DNA of 42,825 nucleotides from Prevotella sp. (lineage in GTDB: Bacteria > Bacteroidota > Bacteroidia > Bacteroidales > Bacteroidaceae): the NCBI GenBank assembly GCA_017483185.1, contig JAFULM010000057.1, positions 1 through 42,825 on the forward strand, written 5' to 3'. A program made the position numbers and the translations under genes. Shown piece by piece: positions 16,688-25,691 of the stretch (position 1 is its first letter; the number at the start of each line of letters is the position of its first letter). The notes under the pieces were generated by a model. It worked only from the letters and a program-made list of their open reading frames with translations, did no database searches and had not been told where the DNA came from.

Positions 16688-17356
16688 ATGAAGATAAAGG
16701 AATTCTTCGGCAAATTTGTCAGCCGCATCATCTGGATGAATATCCTCGCGATGATTGTCGTGGTGGTGGCTGTCTGTATGGGGGTGGACTACGGACTGAA
16801 GGTCTACACTCACCACGGTGAGGGCATCCCCGTGCCCGAACTGCGCAAAATGGTGTTTGCCGAGGCGCGGAAACTGGTTGAACAGGACGGGCTGCGGATC
16901 GTCGTGAGCGACTCGGGATACAACAAGCGGCTGCCGGCCGACTGCATATTGATTCAGACGCCGGGACCGGGCTGTCGGGTGAAAGCCGGCCACACAATCT
17001 ATGTGACGGTCAACACGCCGCTGTCACCGTCGCTGGCTATGCCGGATCTGGCGGAAAACAGCAGCGCCCGCGAGGCGGAAGCGAAGCTGACGGCAATGGG
17101 ATTCCGATTGCTCGAACCGAAATATGTGCCGGGCGAAAAGGACTGGGTCTATGCCATCGAGTGCCGCGGACGGCGCATCGGAGCGGGCGACCGCATCTCG
17201 ATAGACACGCCGCTGAGACTGGTCATAGGCAGCGGGACGTATGACGAAGACGAGGAAGCCATCAGCTACACCGAACCGGAGTTTGACACCGGGGTGGTGA
17301 GCGACGTGGATGACTTTGAGGAGGTGAGCGAACCGCCCGCCGCCGGGACCGAATGA
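16688..17356 (+). CDS. Membrane-anchored PASTA domain protein
   Basis: The 222-residue protein has a short cytoplasmic N terminus, one membrane segment (about 15-37) and an extracytoplasmic part with two PASTA-type repeats (about 45-110 and 113-178: VPELRKMVFAEARKLVEQDG; MPDLAENSSAREAEAKLTAM). An acidic tail (YDEDEEAISYTEPEFD) follows. PASTA modules bind muropeptides or peptidoglycan in other proteins. No kinase or transpeptidase domain is attached. It starts an operon with rluD, ddl and an acyltransferase, which suits a cell-wall role. The exact job is unknown. Confidence 0.85.
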   Translation: MKIKEFFGKFVSRIIWMNILAMIVVVVAVCMGVDYGLKVYTHHGEGIPVPELRKMVFAEARKLVEQDGLRIVVSDSGYNKRLPADCILIQTPGPGCRVKAGHTIYVTVNTPLSPSLAMPDLAENSSAREAEAKLTAMGFRLLEPKYVPGEKDWVYAIECRGRRIGAGDRISIDTPLRLVIGSGTYDEDEEAISYTEPEFDTGVVSDVDDFEEVSEPPAAGTE

Positions 17357-17538
17357 CGGACGGCGACGAAACGTTTTTCTAACACCTTATTTATATAATA
17401 TATGCAGGTCCGCATGAGGACCTTGAAAAAAGATTGACGGATAGCGCTCCGTTCCGGATGCGACCGGCGGGACAGACCGAAAGGCCGCTCACAGACCGCG
17501 CCGGGAGGAGGAAAGAAAGGAGACAAGAGAGAGACAAA

Positions 17539-18627
17539 ATGGCAGAAGACTTTGAAGACATTGACGGTCTGGAGCTGATTGATCCGGAGGATCCGGGCGA
17601 TGACGACACCCAGGACAGACAACTCTACGAGCACTACCGATTTGCGGTGGACGCGGGCCAGGACCCCGTGCGCGTGGACAAGTTTATGTTTGAGAAAATG
17701 CAGCACTCCAGCCGCAACCGCATACAGAAAGCGGCCGACGCAGGTTTCGTGCATGTCAACGAACACCCGGTCAAGAGCAACTACAAGGTGCGCCCGGGCG
17801 ACGTGGTGACGCTCATGCTCGACCGGCCTCATTACGACACACGCATCGAACCGCAGGACATACCGCTCGACATCGTCTATGAGGACGACAGTCTGATGGT
17901 GGTCAACAAGCCGGCGGGCCTCGTGGTCCATCCTGGCTGCGGAAACTTTGACGGAACGCTGGTCAACGCCGTGGCGTGGCATCTGCGCAATCTGCCGACC
18001 TACGACCCCAACGATCCGCAGGTGGGACTCGTCCACCGCATTGACAAGGACACGAGCGGACTGCTCGTGGTGGCCAAGACACCGGAGGCGAAGATGGAGT
18101 TGGGCGCACAGTTCTACAACAAGACAACCCACCGGAGCTACAACGCGCTCGTCTGGGGCAACTTCTCCGAAGAGCGGGGCACCATCGAAGGCAACATCGG
18201 CCGCGACCCGAAGGACCGGCTGCGCATGGCGGTATTCCCGCCGGGATCGGAGACAGGCAAGTCCGCCGTGACCCACTATCGGGTCATCGAGCGCTTCGGA
18301 TATGTCACGCTCGTGGAGTGCATCCTCGAGACTGGACGCACACACCAGATACGCGCACACATGCGCCACATCGGACATCCGCTCTTCGGCGACGAACGAT
18401 ACGGCGGCACGGAGATATTGCGCGGCGAGCGCACGGGAAGCTACCGCACGTTTGTGACCAACTGCATCAGCTTCTGCCCGCGTCAGGCCCTCCACGCACG
18501 CACGTTGGGCTTCGTCCATCCCGTGACACACGAACAGATGGACTTCACCAGCGAACTGCCCATCGACATGTGGGCCCTGATAGAGAAGTGGAGGAAGTAT
18601 ATGGGAGCGAAGATAAAAAACACATAA
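17539..18627 (+). CDS. RluA/RluD family 23S rRNA pseudouridine synthase
   Basis: The protein has 362 residues from the start at 17539 (MAEDFEDIDGLELID). An in-frame ATG at 17434 would add an Arg-rich stretch unlike the family. An acidic N-terminal extension precedes the S4-like RNA-binding domain (about 50-110, RVDKFMFEKMQHSSRNRIQ). The catalytic domain has HRIDKDTSGLLVVAKT with Asp169 as catalytic residue, and GRTHQIRAHMRHIGHPLFGD near the C terminus. It probably modifies 23S rRNA in the way RluD does; the exact sites are inferred. Ddl follows 22 nt downstream. Confidence 0.92.
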   Translation: MAEDFEDIDGLELIDPEDPGDDDTQDRQLYEHYRFAVDAGQDPVRVDKFMFEKMQHSSRNRIQKAADAGFVHVNEHPVKSNYKVRPGDVVTLMLDRPHYDTRIEPQDIPLDIVYEDDSLMVVNKPAGLVVHPGCGNFDGTLVNAVAWHLRNLPTYDPNDPQVGLVHRIDKDTSGLLVVAKTPEAKMELGAQFYNKTTHRSYNALVWGNFSEERGTIEGNIGRDPKDRLRMAVFPPGSETGKSAVTHYRVIERFGYVTLVECILETGRTHQIRAHMRHIGHPLFGDERYGGTEILRGERTGSYRTFVTNCISFCPRQALHARTLGFVHPVTHEQMDFTSELPIDMWALIEKWRKYMGAKIKNT

Positions 18628-18649
18628 AGAAACACCCGAAAACTCACCA

Positions 18650-19654
18650 ATGAAAAGAAACATAGCTATCGTCTGCGGAGGCGACTCCTCCGAACACGAC
18701 GTCTCGCTGCGCTCAGCGCGCGGACTCTACTCTTTCTTCGACAAAGAGCGTTACAACATTTATATAGTCGACATCAAAGCCCACAACTGGCATGTGGAAC
18801 TGAACGACGGCACCACCGCACGCATCGACCGCAACGACTTCTCCTTCATGGAGGACGGACGGAAAGTGGTGTTCGACTACGCCTACATCACCATCCACGG
18901 CACTCCGGGCGAAAACGGACTGCTGCAAGGCTACTTCGAACTCATCGGTATGCCGTACTCTACAAGCGGCGTGCTCGTCGAGGCACTGACGTTCGACAAG
19001 TTCGTACTCAACCAATATCTGCGCGGCTACGGCGTGCTCGTGGCCGACTCGCTGCTCATCCGCAAAGGTTATGAGGAGATGGTCAGCGACGACGAGGTCG
19101 AACAGCGCATCGGCATGCCCTGCTTCGTCAAGCCCGCGGCCGACGGCAGCAGCTTCGGCGTGTCGAAAGTGAAAAACAAGGACCAGCTCGCCCCGGCCAT
19201 ACGCAAGGCTATCATGGAGAGTCCGGAGGTCATGGTGGAGCAGTTTATCGAAGGCACGGAAATCTCCATCGGATGCTACAAGACGCGCGAAAAGAGCGTC
19301 GTGCTGCCTGCCACGGAGGTTGTGACGGCCAATGAGTTCTTTGATTATGACGCGAAATACAACGGACAGGTCAAGGAGATCACGCCCGCACGCCTCAGCG
19401 AGGATACCGCGCGCCGCGTCAGCGAAATCACCAGCCACATCTATGACATACTCGGATGCAACGGAATCATCCGCATCGACTACATCATCAGCCGTCAGAA
19501 GGATGCCGACGGCGTGGAGAAGGAGCGCATCTACATGCTCGAGGTCAACACGACACCGGGCATGACGGCGACCAGCTTTATACCGCAGCAGGTCCGCGCC
19601 GCCGGTCTGGAAATGAAAGATGTGCTCACGGACATCGTCGAAAACCAATTCTGA
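18650..19654 (+). CDS. ddl: D-alanine--D-alanine ligase
   Basis: This ATP-grasp enzyme makes the D-Ala-D-Ala dipeptide for peptidoglycan. The 334-residue chain begins MKRNIAIVCGGDSSEHDVSL with the substrate Glu-His motif. It has the ATP-site strand PCFVKPAADGSSFGVSKV, EQFIEGTEISIGCY, and the metal-ligand block LEVNTTPGMTATSF near the C terminus. Length and order of motifs are normal. Its neighbours (PASTA protein, rluD, acyltransferase) form the usual Bacteroidales set. Confidence 0.95.
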   Translation: MKRNIAIVCGGDSSEHDVSLRSARGLYSFFDKERYNIYIVDIKAHNWHVELNDGTTARIDRNDFSFMEDGRKVVFDYAYITIHGTPGENGLLQGYFELIGMPYSTSGVLVEALTFDKFVLNQYLRGYGVLVADSLLIRKGYEEMVSDDEVEQRIGMPCFVKPAADGSSFGVSKVKNKDQLAPAIRKAIMESPEVMVEQFIEGTEISIGCYKTREKSVVLPATEVVTANEFFDYDAKYNGQVKEITPARLSEDTARRVSEITSHIYDILGCNGIIRIDYIISRQKDADGVEKERIYMLEVNTTPGMTATSFIPQQVRAAGLEMKDVLTDIVENQF

Positions 19655-19680
19655 GCAAACCGCAAGATAGTCCCTACATA

Positions 19681-19735
19681 TTTAATATATACCCATCGAA
19701 AGGTCACTACCTGTTTAATATATACCCATCGAAAG
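19681..19735 (+). repeat. Two exact 22-nt direct repeats before the acyltransferase
   Basis: TTTAATATATACCCATCGAA plus AG occurs at 19681-19702 and 19714-19735, a 33-nt period, ending 2 nt before the start codon. It could be a regulatory or RNA-binding site, or a recent duplication. Confidence 0.7.
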
Positions 19736-19737
19736 CT

Positions 19738-20898
19738 ATGAACATACCAGCGAAGTTTGACCCGATACGTTCGTATGAGCCCGAGGAACTGCCCGCGGTC
19801 TACGACCGGCTCATTGCCGACCCGCAATTTCGCGCCGTCATGGAGCACGTCTTCAGCGGAGTGCCATACGACGCGCTTGCGGCAAAGATACGCTCATGCC
19901 GCACCAACCTCGATTTTCAGAAGCAGCTGTGCTACGGTTTTCTCGCCTCGTTGCTGGTGAAAGTCTCCGACGGATGCACGATGGACTCGTCGCGGGTGGA
20001 CGTCGGCAGCCGTTACACCTTCATGAGCAACCACCGCGACATCGTGCTCGACTCGGCTTTCCTCGACAAGATGCTTGTCGACGCGGGCTTCGGGACAACC
20101 TGCGAGATTGCCATAGGCGACAATCTGCTCGCCGCTCCGTGGATTGAAGACCTCGTGAGGGTCAACAAGTCATTCATCGTCCGCCGCAGCGCAGCCATCA
20201 AGGAGATGCTGGCCAACAGCCGGTTGCTGTCCGAATATATGCACTTTGTCATCGCGGAGAAGCACGACAACGTGTGGATAGCACAACGCGAGGGCCGCGC
20301 CAAGGACAGCGACGACCGCACGCAGCAGTCGCTTCTGAAGATGATGGCGATGGGCGGGGAGGGTAGTGTGGCCGAACGTCTGGCCCAATTGCACATCGTT
20401 CCGCTCGCCATTTCGTATGAATATGACCCTTGCGACTATCTCAAGGCACGCGAGTTCCAGCTCAAACGCGACGTCGAAGGATGGAAGAAGACCAAGGCCG
20501 ACGACGTCATGAGCATGCAGACGGGCATCATGGGACGCAAAGGACGCATCCACTACCACTGTGCGCCGTGCATCGACGGCTGGCTCGGGACCCTGCCGGA
20601 AGACATGCCGAAAGGCGAGCTCTTTGCCGCCGTCGCCCGACACATCGACCGCGAGATACATCTCGGCTACCGGCTTTATCCCAACAACTACGCCGCCGCC
20701 GACCTCTTGCGCGGCAACAGGGACTTCGCGGACCGCTATACGTCGGCCGAGCGCACTGCTTTTGAGGAGTATATAGCCGGCCGCATCGCTCTGATAGACC
20801 TGCCGGAGAAAGACGAGGACTATCTACGTGAACGTCTGTTGACCATGTATGCCAACCCGGCCATCAACCAGATGGCGGCTCTGGAGGAAACCGTATGA
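19738..20898 (+). CDS. PlsC-like 1-acyl-glycerol-3-phosphate acyltransferase
   Basis: The 386-residue protein carries FMSNHRDIVLDSAF, whose His99 starts the catalytic NHxxxxD-type motif. The next Asp here is at spacing five (Asp105) rather than four. The substrate-binding segments FIVRRS and AQREGRAKDSDD follow, the latter matching the EGxR block. Such enzymes acylate lysophosphatidic acid or related lipids at the membrane. The C-terminal third, after about 260, has no clear family match for me. The stop overlaps the start of the NigD-like gene (ATGA), so the two are coupled. Confidence 0.83.
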   Translation: MNIPAKFDPIRSYEPEELPAVYDRLIADPQFRAVMEHVFSGVPYDALAAKIRSCRTNLDFQKQLCYGFLASLLVKVSDGCTMDSSRVDVGSRYTFMSNHRDIVLDSAFLDKMLVDAGFGTTCEIAIGDNLLAAPWIEDLVRVNKSFIVRRSAAIKEMLANSRLLSEYMHFVIAEKHDNVWIAQREGRAKDSDDRTQQSLLKMMAMGGEGSVAERLAQLHIVPLAISYEYDPCDYLKAREFQLKRDVEGWKKTKADDVMSMQTGIMGRKGRIHYHCAPCIDGWLGTLPEDMPKGELFAAVARHIDREIHLGYRLYPNNYAAADLLRGNRDFADRYTSAERTAFEEYIAGRIALIDLPEKDEDYLRERLLTMYANPAINQMAALEETV

Positions 20899-21623
20899 TG
20901 ACGCCGGCCGCGATATTGAAACGTTGTCGGGCTGCGTATGGTCGTTGTCCGGGTGCCGTGGCGTTTGTGGTGATATTCCCGGCGCTGCTTTTGGCGCTGC
21001 TTTCGGCATGCTCGTCGGACAGCTACGACACCGGCACGGGCACCTATTCGCTCACTCGGGCGGACTTCGGCGAGATACATTCGGCTGCCCCGAAGACGGC
21101 CGACTATATCGTAACGGACGACGGAGACCGCCTCGCGTTGACCGCTCCGAAGACGGCCGACTGGTTGGCAAAGGGCGACACGCTCTACCGCGGCATCATC
21201 TACTACAATCTGAAGGAGGACGGCCGCGCCGAAGTGGTGAGCATGGGAGCGGTCCCGGTGCTCTCCGCCAAGCCGCAGGAAGAGTTTGAGGAGGGTGTCA
21301 AGACGGACCCGCTGAAGTTTGAGAGCCTTTGGTTGAGCAGGAGCGGGCGCTTTGTCAACATCGGTTTCTACATGAAAGTCGGAGTTGCTGAAGACCCCGA
21401 GGCAATCCACACGATAGGTCTCGTCGATGAAGGGACGGTCGATAACGCCGACGGAACGCGCACGGCTGTCTATCGGATGTACCACGATCAGGGTGGCGTG
21501 CCGGAGTATTATTCTTCCCGCTATTACGTCAGTATAGCCCGTAAGACCATCGACGCCGACTCCGTAAGACTCCTGATGAACACCTACGACGGCGAAATCG
21601 AGCGCGTGACAGCCGTCAGATAA
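20895..21623 (+). CDS. NigD-like lipoprotein
   Basis: The 242-residue protein has a lipoprotein signal ending LLALLSAC, with Cys39 as the predicted lipidated residue after an unusually long positively charged start. The mature part looks like the two-domain NigD-like family of Bacteroidetes. An N-terminal OB-like domain (about 50-110, DDGDRLALTAPKTADWLAKG) precedes a beta-sandwich (about 125-235, SLWLSRSGRFVNIGFYMKVG). The role is unknown; named members lie near bacteriocin-type or envelope genes. Translation is coupled to the acyltransferase. Confidence 0.7.
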   Translation: MMTPAAILKRCRAAYGRCPGAVAFVVIFPALLLALLSACSSDSYDTGTGTYSLTRADFGEIHSAAPKTADYIVTDDGDRLALTAPKTADWLAKGDTLYRGIIYYNLKEDGRAEVVSMGAVPVLSAKPQEEFEEGVKTDPLKFESLWLSRSGRFVNIGFYMKVGVAEDPEAIHTIGLVDEGTVDNADGTRTAVYRMYHDQGGVPEYYSSRYYVSIARKTIDADSVRLLMNTYDGEIERVTAVR

Positions 21624-21697
21624 TTTTTATTGGAGACTTTATATAAGCGCAAAGGCATACTTATGTAAAGTAACAAACATCGTAAATGCAATAACAT

Positions 21698-21786
21698 AGT
21701 AGGGACACATTCTTGTATTTGTCCATCAAACGATTGTTGAAATATCAACGTGGACAGGCGGACAAATACAAGAATGTGTCCCTACT
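21698..21786. repeat. P4 GTAG-headed inverted pair (REP/BIME-like), copy a
   Basis: The 27-nt arms 21698-21724 and 21760-21786 are perfectly inverted: GTAGGGACACATTCTTGTAT then TTGTCC. GTAG is followed by a GGACA/TGTCC hairpin within each arm. It fills the gap between the NigD-like gene and ackA, which converge. Confidence 0.82.
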
Positions 21787-21858
21787 GCGTGCATAAACCA
21801 GCCTCCGATACGCTCTTTCACGCTGCAATGATACGCTCAAGCGTATCGGAAAGGCTTA

Positions 21859-23052
21859 TCAGAGCAGCTCCATTGTGTCCGTGGCAATCATCAGTTCCTC
21901 GTCCGTGGGAACGACAACGACGGTCACCTTTGAGTCCGGAGCGGAGATAATGGCCTCTTCGCCGTGGATGGTGTTGTTCTTTTCCACGTCGAGCTTGATG
22001 CCCATCCACTCCATGTCCTTGCACACATATTCGCGCATGTTGGCCTGATTCTCACCGACACCGGCAGTGAAGACGATGATGTCGACGCCGCCCATAGCTG
22101 CTGCGTAGGCACCGACATACTTCTTTATGCGGTAGTTGTACATGTCGAGAGCCAGTATTGCCTTGTCGTCGCCCTTCTCTGCGGCTGCGTCAATCTCGCG
22201 CATGTCGCTTGAGATGCCCGTGATGCCGAGCACTCCGCTCTTCTTGTTGAGCAGGTTGGAGATGCCGTCGGCGTCGAGTGAGAGCTTCTTCTGTATGAAA
22301 GCGACTGCGCCGCCGTCGATGTCGCCCGAGCGAGTGCCCATCATGACACCCTCCAGCGGGGTCAGACCCATCGACGTGTCGACACACTTGCCGCCGTCGA
22401 CAGCTGCCACGGAGCCACCGTTGCCGATGTGACAGGTGATGACCTTCTTGTCTTCGGGCTTCACGCCGAGGAAATCGCAGACGCGCTTTGACACGTAGCG
22501 GTGGCTCGTGCCGTGGAAACCGTAGCGGCGGATGGCATACTTGTCATACAGTTCGTAGGGGATGGCATACATGTAGGCTTTCTTCGGCATGGTCTGATGG
22601 AAGGCTGTGTCGAACACTCCCACCTGCGGCAGACCCGGCATAAGTTCCGAAACGGCCTTCACGCCCTTGAGGTTGGCGGGGTTGTGGAGCGGAGCGAGGT
22701 CGCTGCACTCCTCGAAGACCTTGAGCACTTCGTCGTTGAGGACAACGCTCTTGTTGAACTTCTCACCTCCGTGGACCATGCGGTGGCCGACGGCGTCAAT
22801 CTCCTTGAGGTCTTTGATCACGCCGATCTCGGGGTCGGTGAGCAGGCTGAAGATGAACTTCACGCCCTCGGTGTGCTCCGGGATGTCGTGCATGATCTGT
22901 TTCTTCTCGCCGTTAGCGAGCTTTACTTTCACGAACGCGCCGTCAAGTCCCACGCGCTCTGCGCCGCCGGATGTCATCACCGAGCGGTCGTCCATGTTGT
23001 ATAAGGCGTACTTTATGGACGAAGAACCGCAATTTAAAACAAGTATTTTCAT
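21859..23052 (-). CDS. ackA: Acetate kinase
   Basis: It converts acetyl phosphate and ADP to acetate and ATP, the energy-yielding end of fermentation. The 397 residues are the standard length. The signatures are LVLNCGSSSIKYAL (4-17) and RRYGFHGTSHRYVSKR, with CHIGNGGSVAAVDGG and a DTSMGLTPLEGVMMGTRSGD phosphate-binding block. It lies downstream of pta on the same strand, but 199 nt with a P4 repeat separates them, so part of the pta transcript may stop there. Confidence 0.97.
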   Translation of the reverse strand: MKILVLNCGSSSIKYALYNMDDRSVMTSGGAERVGLDGAFVKVKLANGEKKQIMHDIPEHTEGVKFIFSLLTDPEIGVIKDLKEIDAVGHRMVHGGEKFNKSVVLNDEVLKVFEECSDLAPLHNPANLKGVKAVSELMPGLPQVGVFDTAFHQTMPKKAYMYAIPYELYDKYAIRRYGFHGTSHRYVSKRVCDFLGVKPEDKKVITCHIGNGGSVAAVDGGKCVDTSMGLTPLEGVMMGTRSGDIDGGAVAFIQKKLSLDADGISNLLNKKSGVLGITGISSDMREIDAAAEKGDDKAILALDMYNYRIKKYVGAYAAAMGGVDIIVFTAGVGENQANMREYVCKDMEWMGIKLDVEKNNTIHGEEAIISAPDSKVTVVVVPTDEELMIATDTMELL

Positions 23053-23088
23053 AAATTTAATTTTGAATTATAAGGTATGAGGAGGCTA

Positions 23089-23225
23089 TGTCAAAATTCA
23101 AATGAAGCACACCGTAGGGACATATTCTTGTATCTGTCCGTTTGCCACATATTGACAATCAACATTCGTTTGGCGGACAAATACAAGAATATGTCCCTAC
23201 GGTGTGCTTCACTTGCATTTTGACA
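23089..23225. repeat. P4 GTAG-headed inverted pair, copy b, extended arms
   Basis: The arms at about 23089-23140 and 23174-23225 contain GTAGGGACATATTCTTGTAT. They extend outward through AAGCACACC to TGTCAAAAT. The variable bases (ACATATT against AATATGT) differ from copy a but remain complementary. Confidence 0.82.
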
Positions 23226-23251
23226 CATACTCTTCTTCATTCTTCATTTTC

Positions 23252-24262
23252 TTATTTCTTCGCGTCCATAGCCTGACAGGCGGTGATGGCCACGAGATAG
23301 TAGATGTCTTCGACGGAGCATCCGCGGCTCAGGTCGTTGACCGGGCGGGCGATACCCTGGAGGATGGGGCCGATGGCCACGGCGTCACCGAGGCGCTGGA
23401 CGAGTTTGTAGCCGATGTTGCCGACCTCGAGGTTGGGGAATACGAGGACGTTGGCCTTGCCGGCGATTTCGCTGCCCGGGGCCTTCTTGGCGCCGACGGC
23501 GGGCACGAGAGCGGCGTCAGCCTGCAGTTCGCCGTCTATCTTCAGCTCGGGAGCCATCTCCTTTGCCAGGCGTGTGGCCTCGACGACCTTGTCGACGACC
23601 TCGTGGCTTGCGCTGCCCTTGGTCGAGAAGCTCAGCATGGCCACGCGCGGGTCGGCAAATCCGGCGACGCTCTTGGCTGTCTGTGCCGTGCAGACGGCTA
23701 TCTGAGCCAGCTGGCCGGCGTCGGGCATCGGGGTCACGGCGACGTCGCCGACGACGAGGATACCGTTTTCGCCATACTGCGGCTGCTTCGTGATGAGCAG
23801 CATCGCACCGCTCACGCAGGTGATGCCCGGGGCGCACTTGATGATCTGCAGGGCGGGACGGAGCGTGTCGCCCGTCGTGCTCAGCGCACCGCTGATCTGT
23901 CCGTCGGCACCCTCGGTCTTGATGATCATGCAGCCGAGGTAAAGCGGGTTCTTCACCAGTTCGCGTGCCTTCTCGATGGTCATGCCTTTCTTTGCGCGCA
24001 GCTCGGCGAGCAGCTGGGCATATTCCTCGCTCTTCGGGTTGTTCTCCGGGTCGATGAGCGTGGCCTTGCCGATGTGCTCCAGGCCGTACTCCTTGCACAT
24101 GGCCTCCACCTTCGCCGGGTTTCCGATGAGGATGAGGTCTGCTATACCGTCACGCAGCACCATGTCGGCTGCTTTGAGTGTGCGCTCCTCCTCTGCTTCG
24201 GGGAGCACGATGCGCTGTTTGTTGTTTTTCGCGCGTTCGATGATTTGTTGTACTAAATCCAT
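23252..24262 (-). CDS. pta: Phosphate acetyltransferase
   Basis: It forms acetyl phosphate from acetyl-CoA, feeding acetate kinase. The 336 residues are the short form with only the catalytic PTA_PTB domain. The motifs include [18 protein letters not shown] (18-35), [20 protein letters not shown], and [18 protein letters not shown] is followed at once by GAAAATGAAGAATGAAGAAG repeat units (23228-23251), as at several other 3' ends here. Confidence 0.96.
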   Translation of the reverse strand: MDLVQQIIERAKNNKQRIVLPEAEEERTLKAADMVLRDGIADLILIGNPAKVEAMCKEYGLEHIGKATLIDPENNPKSEEYAQLLAELRAKKGMTIEKARELVKNPLYLGCMIIKTEGADGQISGALSTTGDTLRPALQIIKCAPGITCVSGAMLLITKQPQYGENGILVVGDVAVTPMPDAGQLAQIAVCTAQTAKSVAGFADPRVAMLSFSTKGSASHEVVDKVVEATRLAKEMAPELKIDGELQADAALVPAVGAKKAPGSEIAGKANVLVFPNLEVGNIGYKLVQRLGDAVAIGPILQGIARPVNDLSRGCSVEDIYYLVAITACQAMDAKK

Positions 24263-24317
24263 AGTAGTTGCTTGTTAAAATATATATGTATCAATGTTGT
24301 TTTTCGGTTACCTTGGG

Positions 24318-24566
24318 AGGGTGTATTAAAATTCAGTATCAAAATACGAACTCATTTGTAAGCCTTTAAGTGTGGTAATCTCAGTCCCCTCCTTCCGAAG
24401 GAGGGGTTAGGGGTGGTTAGTCATATTCTGTTATCTAAAGTGATGATTTATAGAATGTTATTGTTTAACCACCCCTAACCCCTCCTTCGGAAGGAGGGGA
24501 CTGAGATTACCCCACATAAAGACTTCCGGATGAGTTCACTTTTTGATACCGAATTTTGATACACCC
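24318..24566. repeat. P1 palindromic element, copy c (spacer inverted)
   Basis: The arms at about 24318-24419 and 24467-24566 run from GGTGTATTAAAATTC and ACGAACTCATTTG through the P1 core. The 46-nt spacer is nearly the exact reverse complement of the spacer in the copy at 32519-32722. This shows that the elements have a defined internal sequence and can lie in either direction. Confidence 0.87.
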
Positions 24567-24645
24567 ACTACGAGTATTAACGACTACAAAAGTAAGAAAA
24601 AAAATCCGTATTAGAGACGGCGGAAGGGATAAAATTTCCCCAACC

Positions 24646-24810
24646 CCCAAAAACCACCCCAACCCCCAAATCCACCCCAAACCCACCCCAACCCTCCCAA
24701 AGGGAGGGAGCTTGATATGCCTTATTGCCTTCCTTCACATCCCCCGAGAGTATCTAAGCTCCCTCCATTCGGGAGGGTCGGGGTGGGTTTTTGGTGGGTT
24801 TCTGGGCTTG
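24646..24810. repeat. P5 inverted repeat, full copy 2 (spacer inverted)
   Basis: Repeated CACCCCAACCC units lead to the arms AACCCTCCCAAAGGGAGGG and CCCTCCATTCGGGAGGG. The spacer reads GATATGCCTTATTGCCTTCC, the complement of the spacer in the copy at 16401. Confidence 0.78.
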
Positions 24811-24814
24811 GTAT

Positions 24815-25208
24815 CTAAAGTGTTAAAAACTCAGAACAATCTTTACAAATGTCTCGCAAAACTTGCACGATTAGGAAATTTCCCGCCTTCGGGTCAAAAT
24901 TTGCGATTTTTCGGTGGTTTTCATAATGCGCTGACAGTCAACCAAATACATCGCACGGAAAGATTTTTACATATCGGGCGTCTTGCCGTAAGGGCCCCGT
25001 TGCAATGCAACGGGGCCCTCGTTGCATTGCAACGGCGTGCTCGTTGCGAGCCAACAACCATGCCGTTGCGATGCAATAAGGCCCTTACGGCTCGGCCGCC
25101 AAAATTTTTCGGTCGGAAAACGACGTAGCGATGTTAAAATAGCGGCGTTTTTGTCTCGATTTTGAAGAAAAACGAAGTGTTAAAAATTTGATATTATCGT
25201 GACAGAGA
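24815..25208 (-). repeat. P2 long interspersed repeat, copy C (inverted)
   Basis: Reverse-oriented copy with the same ends (AAAGTGTTAAAAACTC; AAATTTGATATTATC) and flank ATCTTTACAAATGTCTCGC. The central block again has CCGTAAGGGCCCCGTTGCAA and AATAAGGCCCTTACGG, with a different internal arrangement. Confidence 0.8.
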
Positions 25209-25268
25209 AAATCCTCTCCCGGCCTCTCCGAAGGGGAGGAACCGGATATGTCCGACTTCCAATGCACA

Positions 25269-25462
25269 CATCCACAAGTAGGGTCGCGACCCGTCGCGAC
25301 CGCCTCCGAGCCGCGTGACACCGGCCTCACCCCGGCCCTCCCCTTGGGGAGGGTGCCTCCGGGATGATGAGAGAATGTTCTGACATCTGTAACGTCAACC
25401 GGACAAGTTAAACAATGTGGCTCGGAGGCGGTCGCGACGGGTCGCGACCCTACTTGTGGATG
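25269..25462. repeat. P3 GTAG-headed inverted pair, copy 2
   Basis: The arms 25269-25312 and 25419-25462 contain GTAG (25278-25281) followed by GGTCGCGACCCGTCGCGACC. Another small palindrome, CCCTCCCCTTGGGGAGGG (about 25337-25355), is nested in the spacer. Beyond it, 25463-25640 shows only AT-rich DNA. Confidence 0.8.
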
Positions 25463-25644
25463 CTTATGTCGTTTCAAACATCTCAAATCTTATTTTCGGG
25501 CCCGAGTTATGATTTGTAAGTATATCGGGTGAATCTGATTGCAATATCAAATTAAAACAGTCTGATATCTGCCGGATTGCAATCAGACGTCTGATATGTT
25601 GTTTTATCAGTATCGCGATGTTGTCATATTGCAACATTTATTAG

Positions 25645-25652
25645 TACTTTTG
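25645..25652 (+). promoter_or_regulatory. -7 element upstream of the gltB/gltD remnant
   Basis: TACTTTTG fits TAnnTTTG. GTTG at 25620-25623, with a 21-nt spacer, may serve as the -33 box. The start codon follows at 25692, so the promoter of the original glutamate synthase operon seems to be kept. Confidence 0.55.
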
Positions 25653-25691
25653 CACGCAATATGTCATCAATAGAGACTTTGAGCAAACTTA

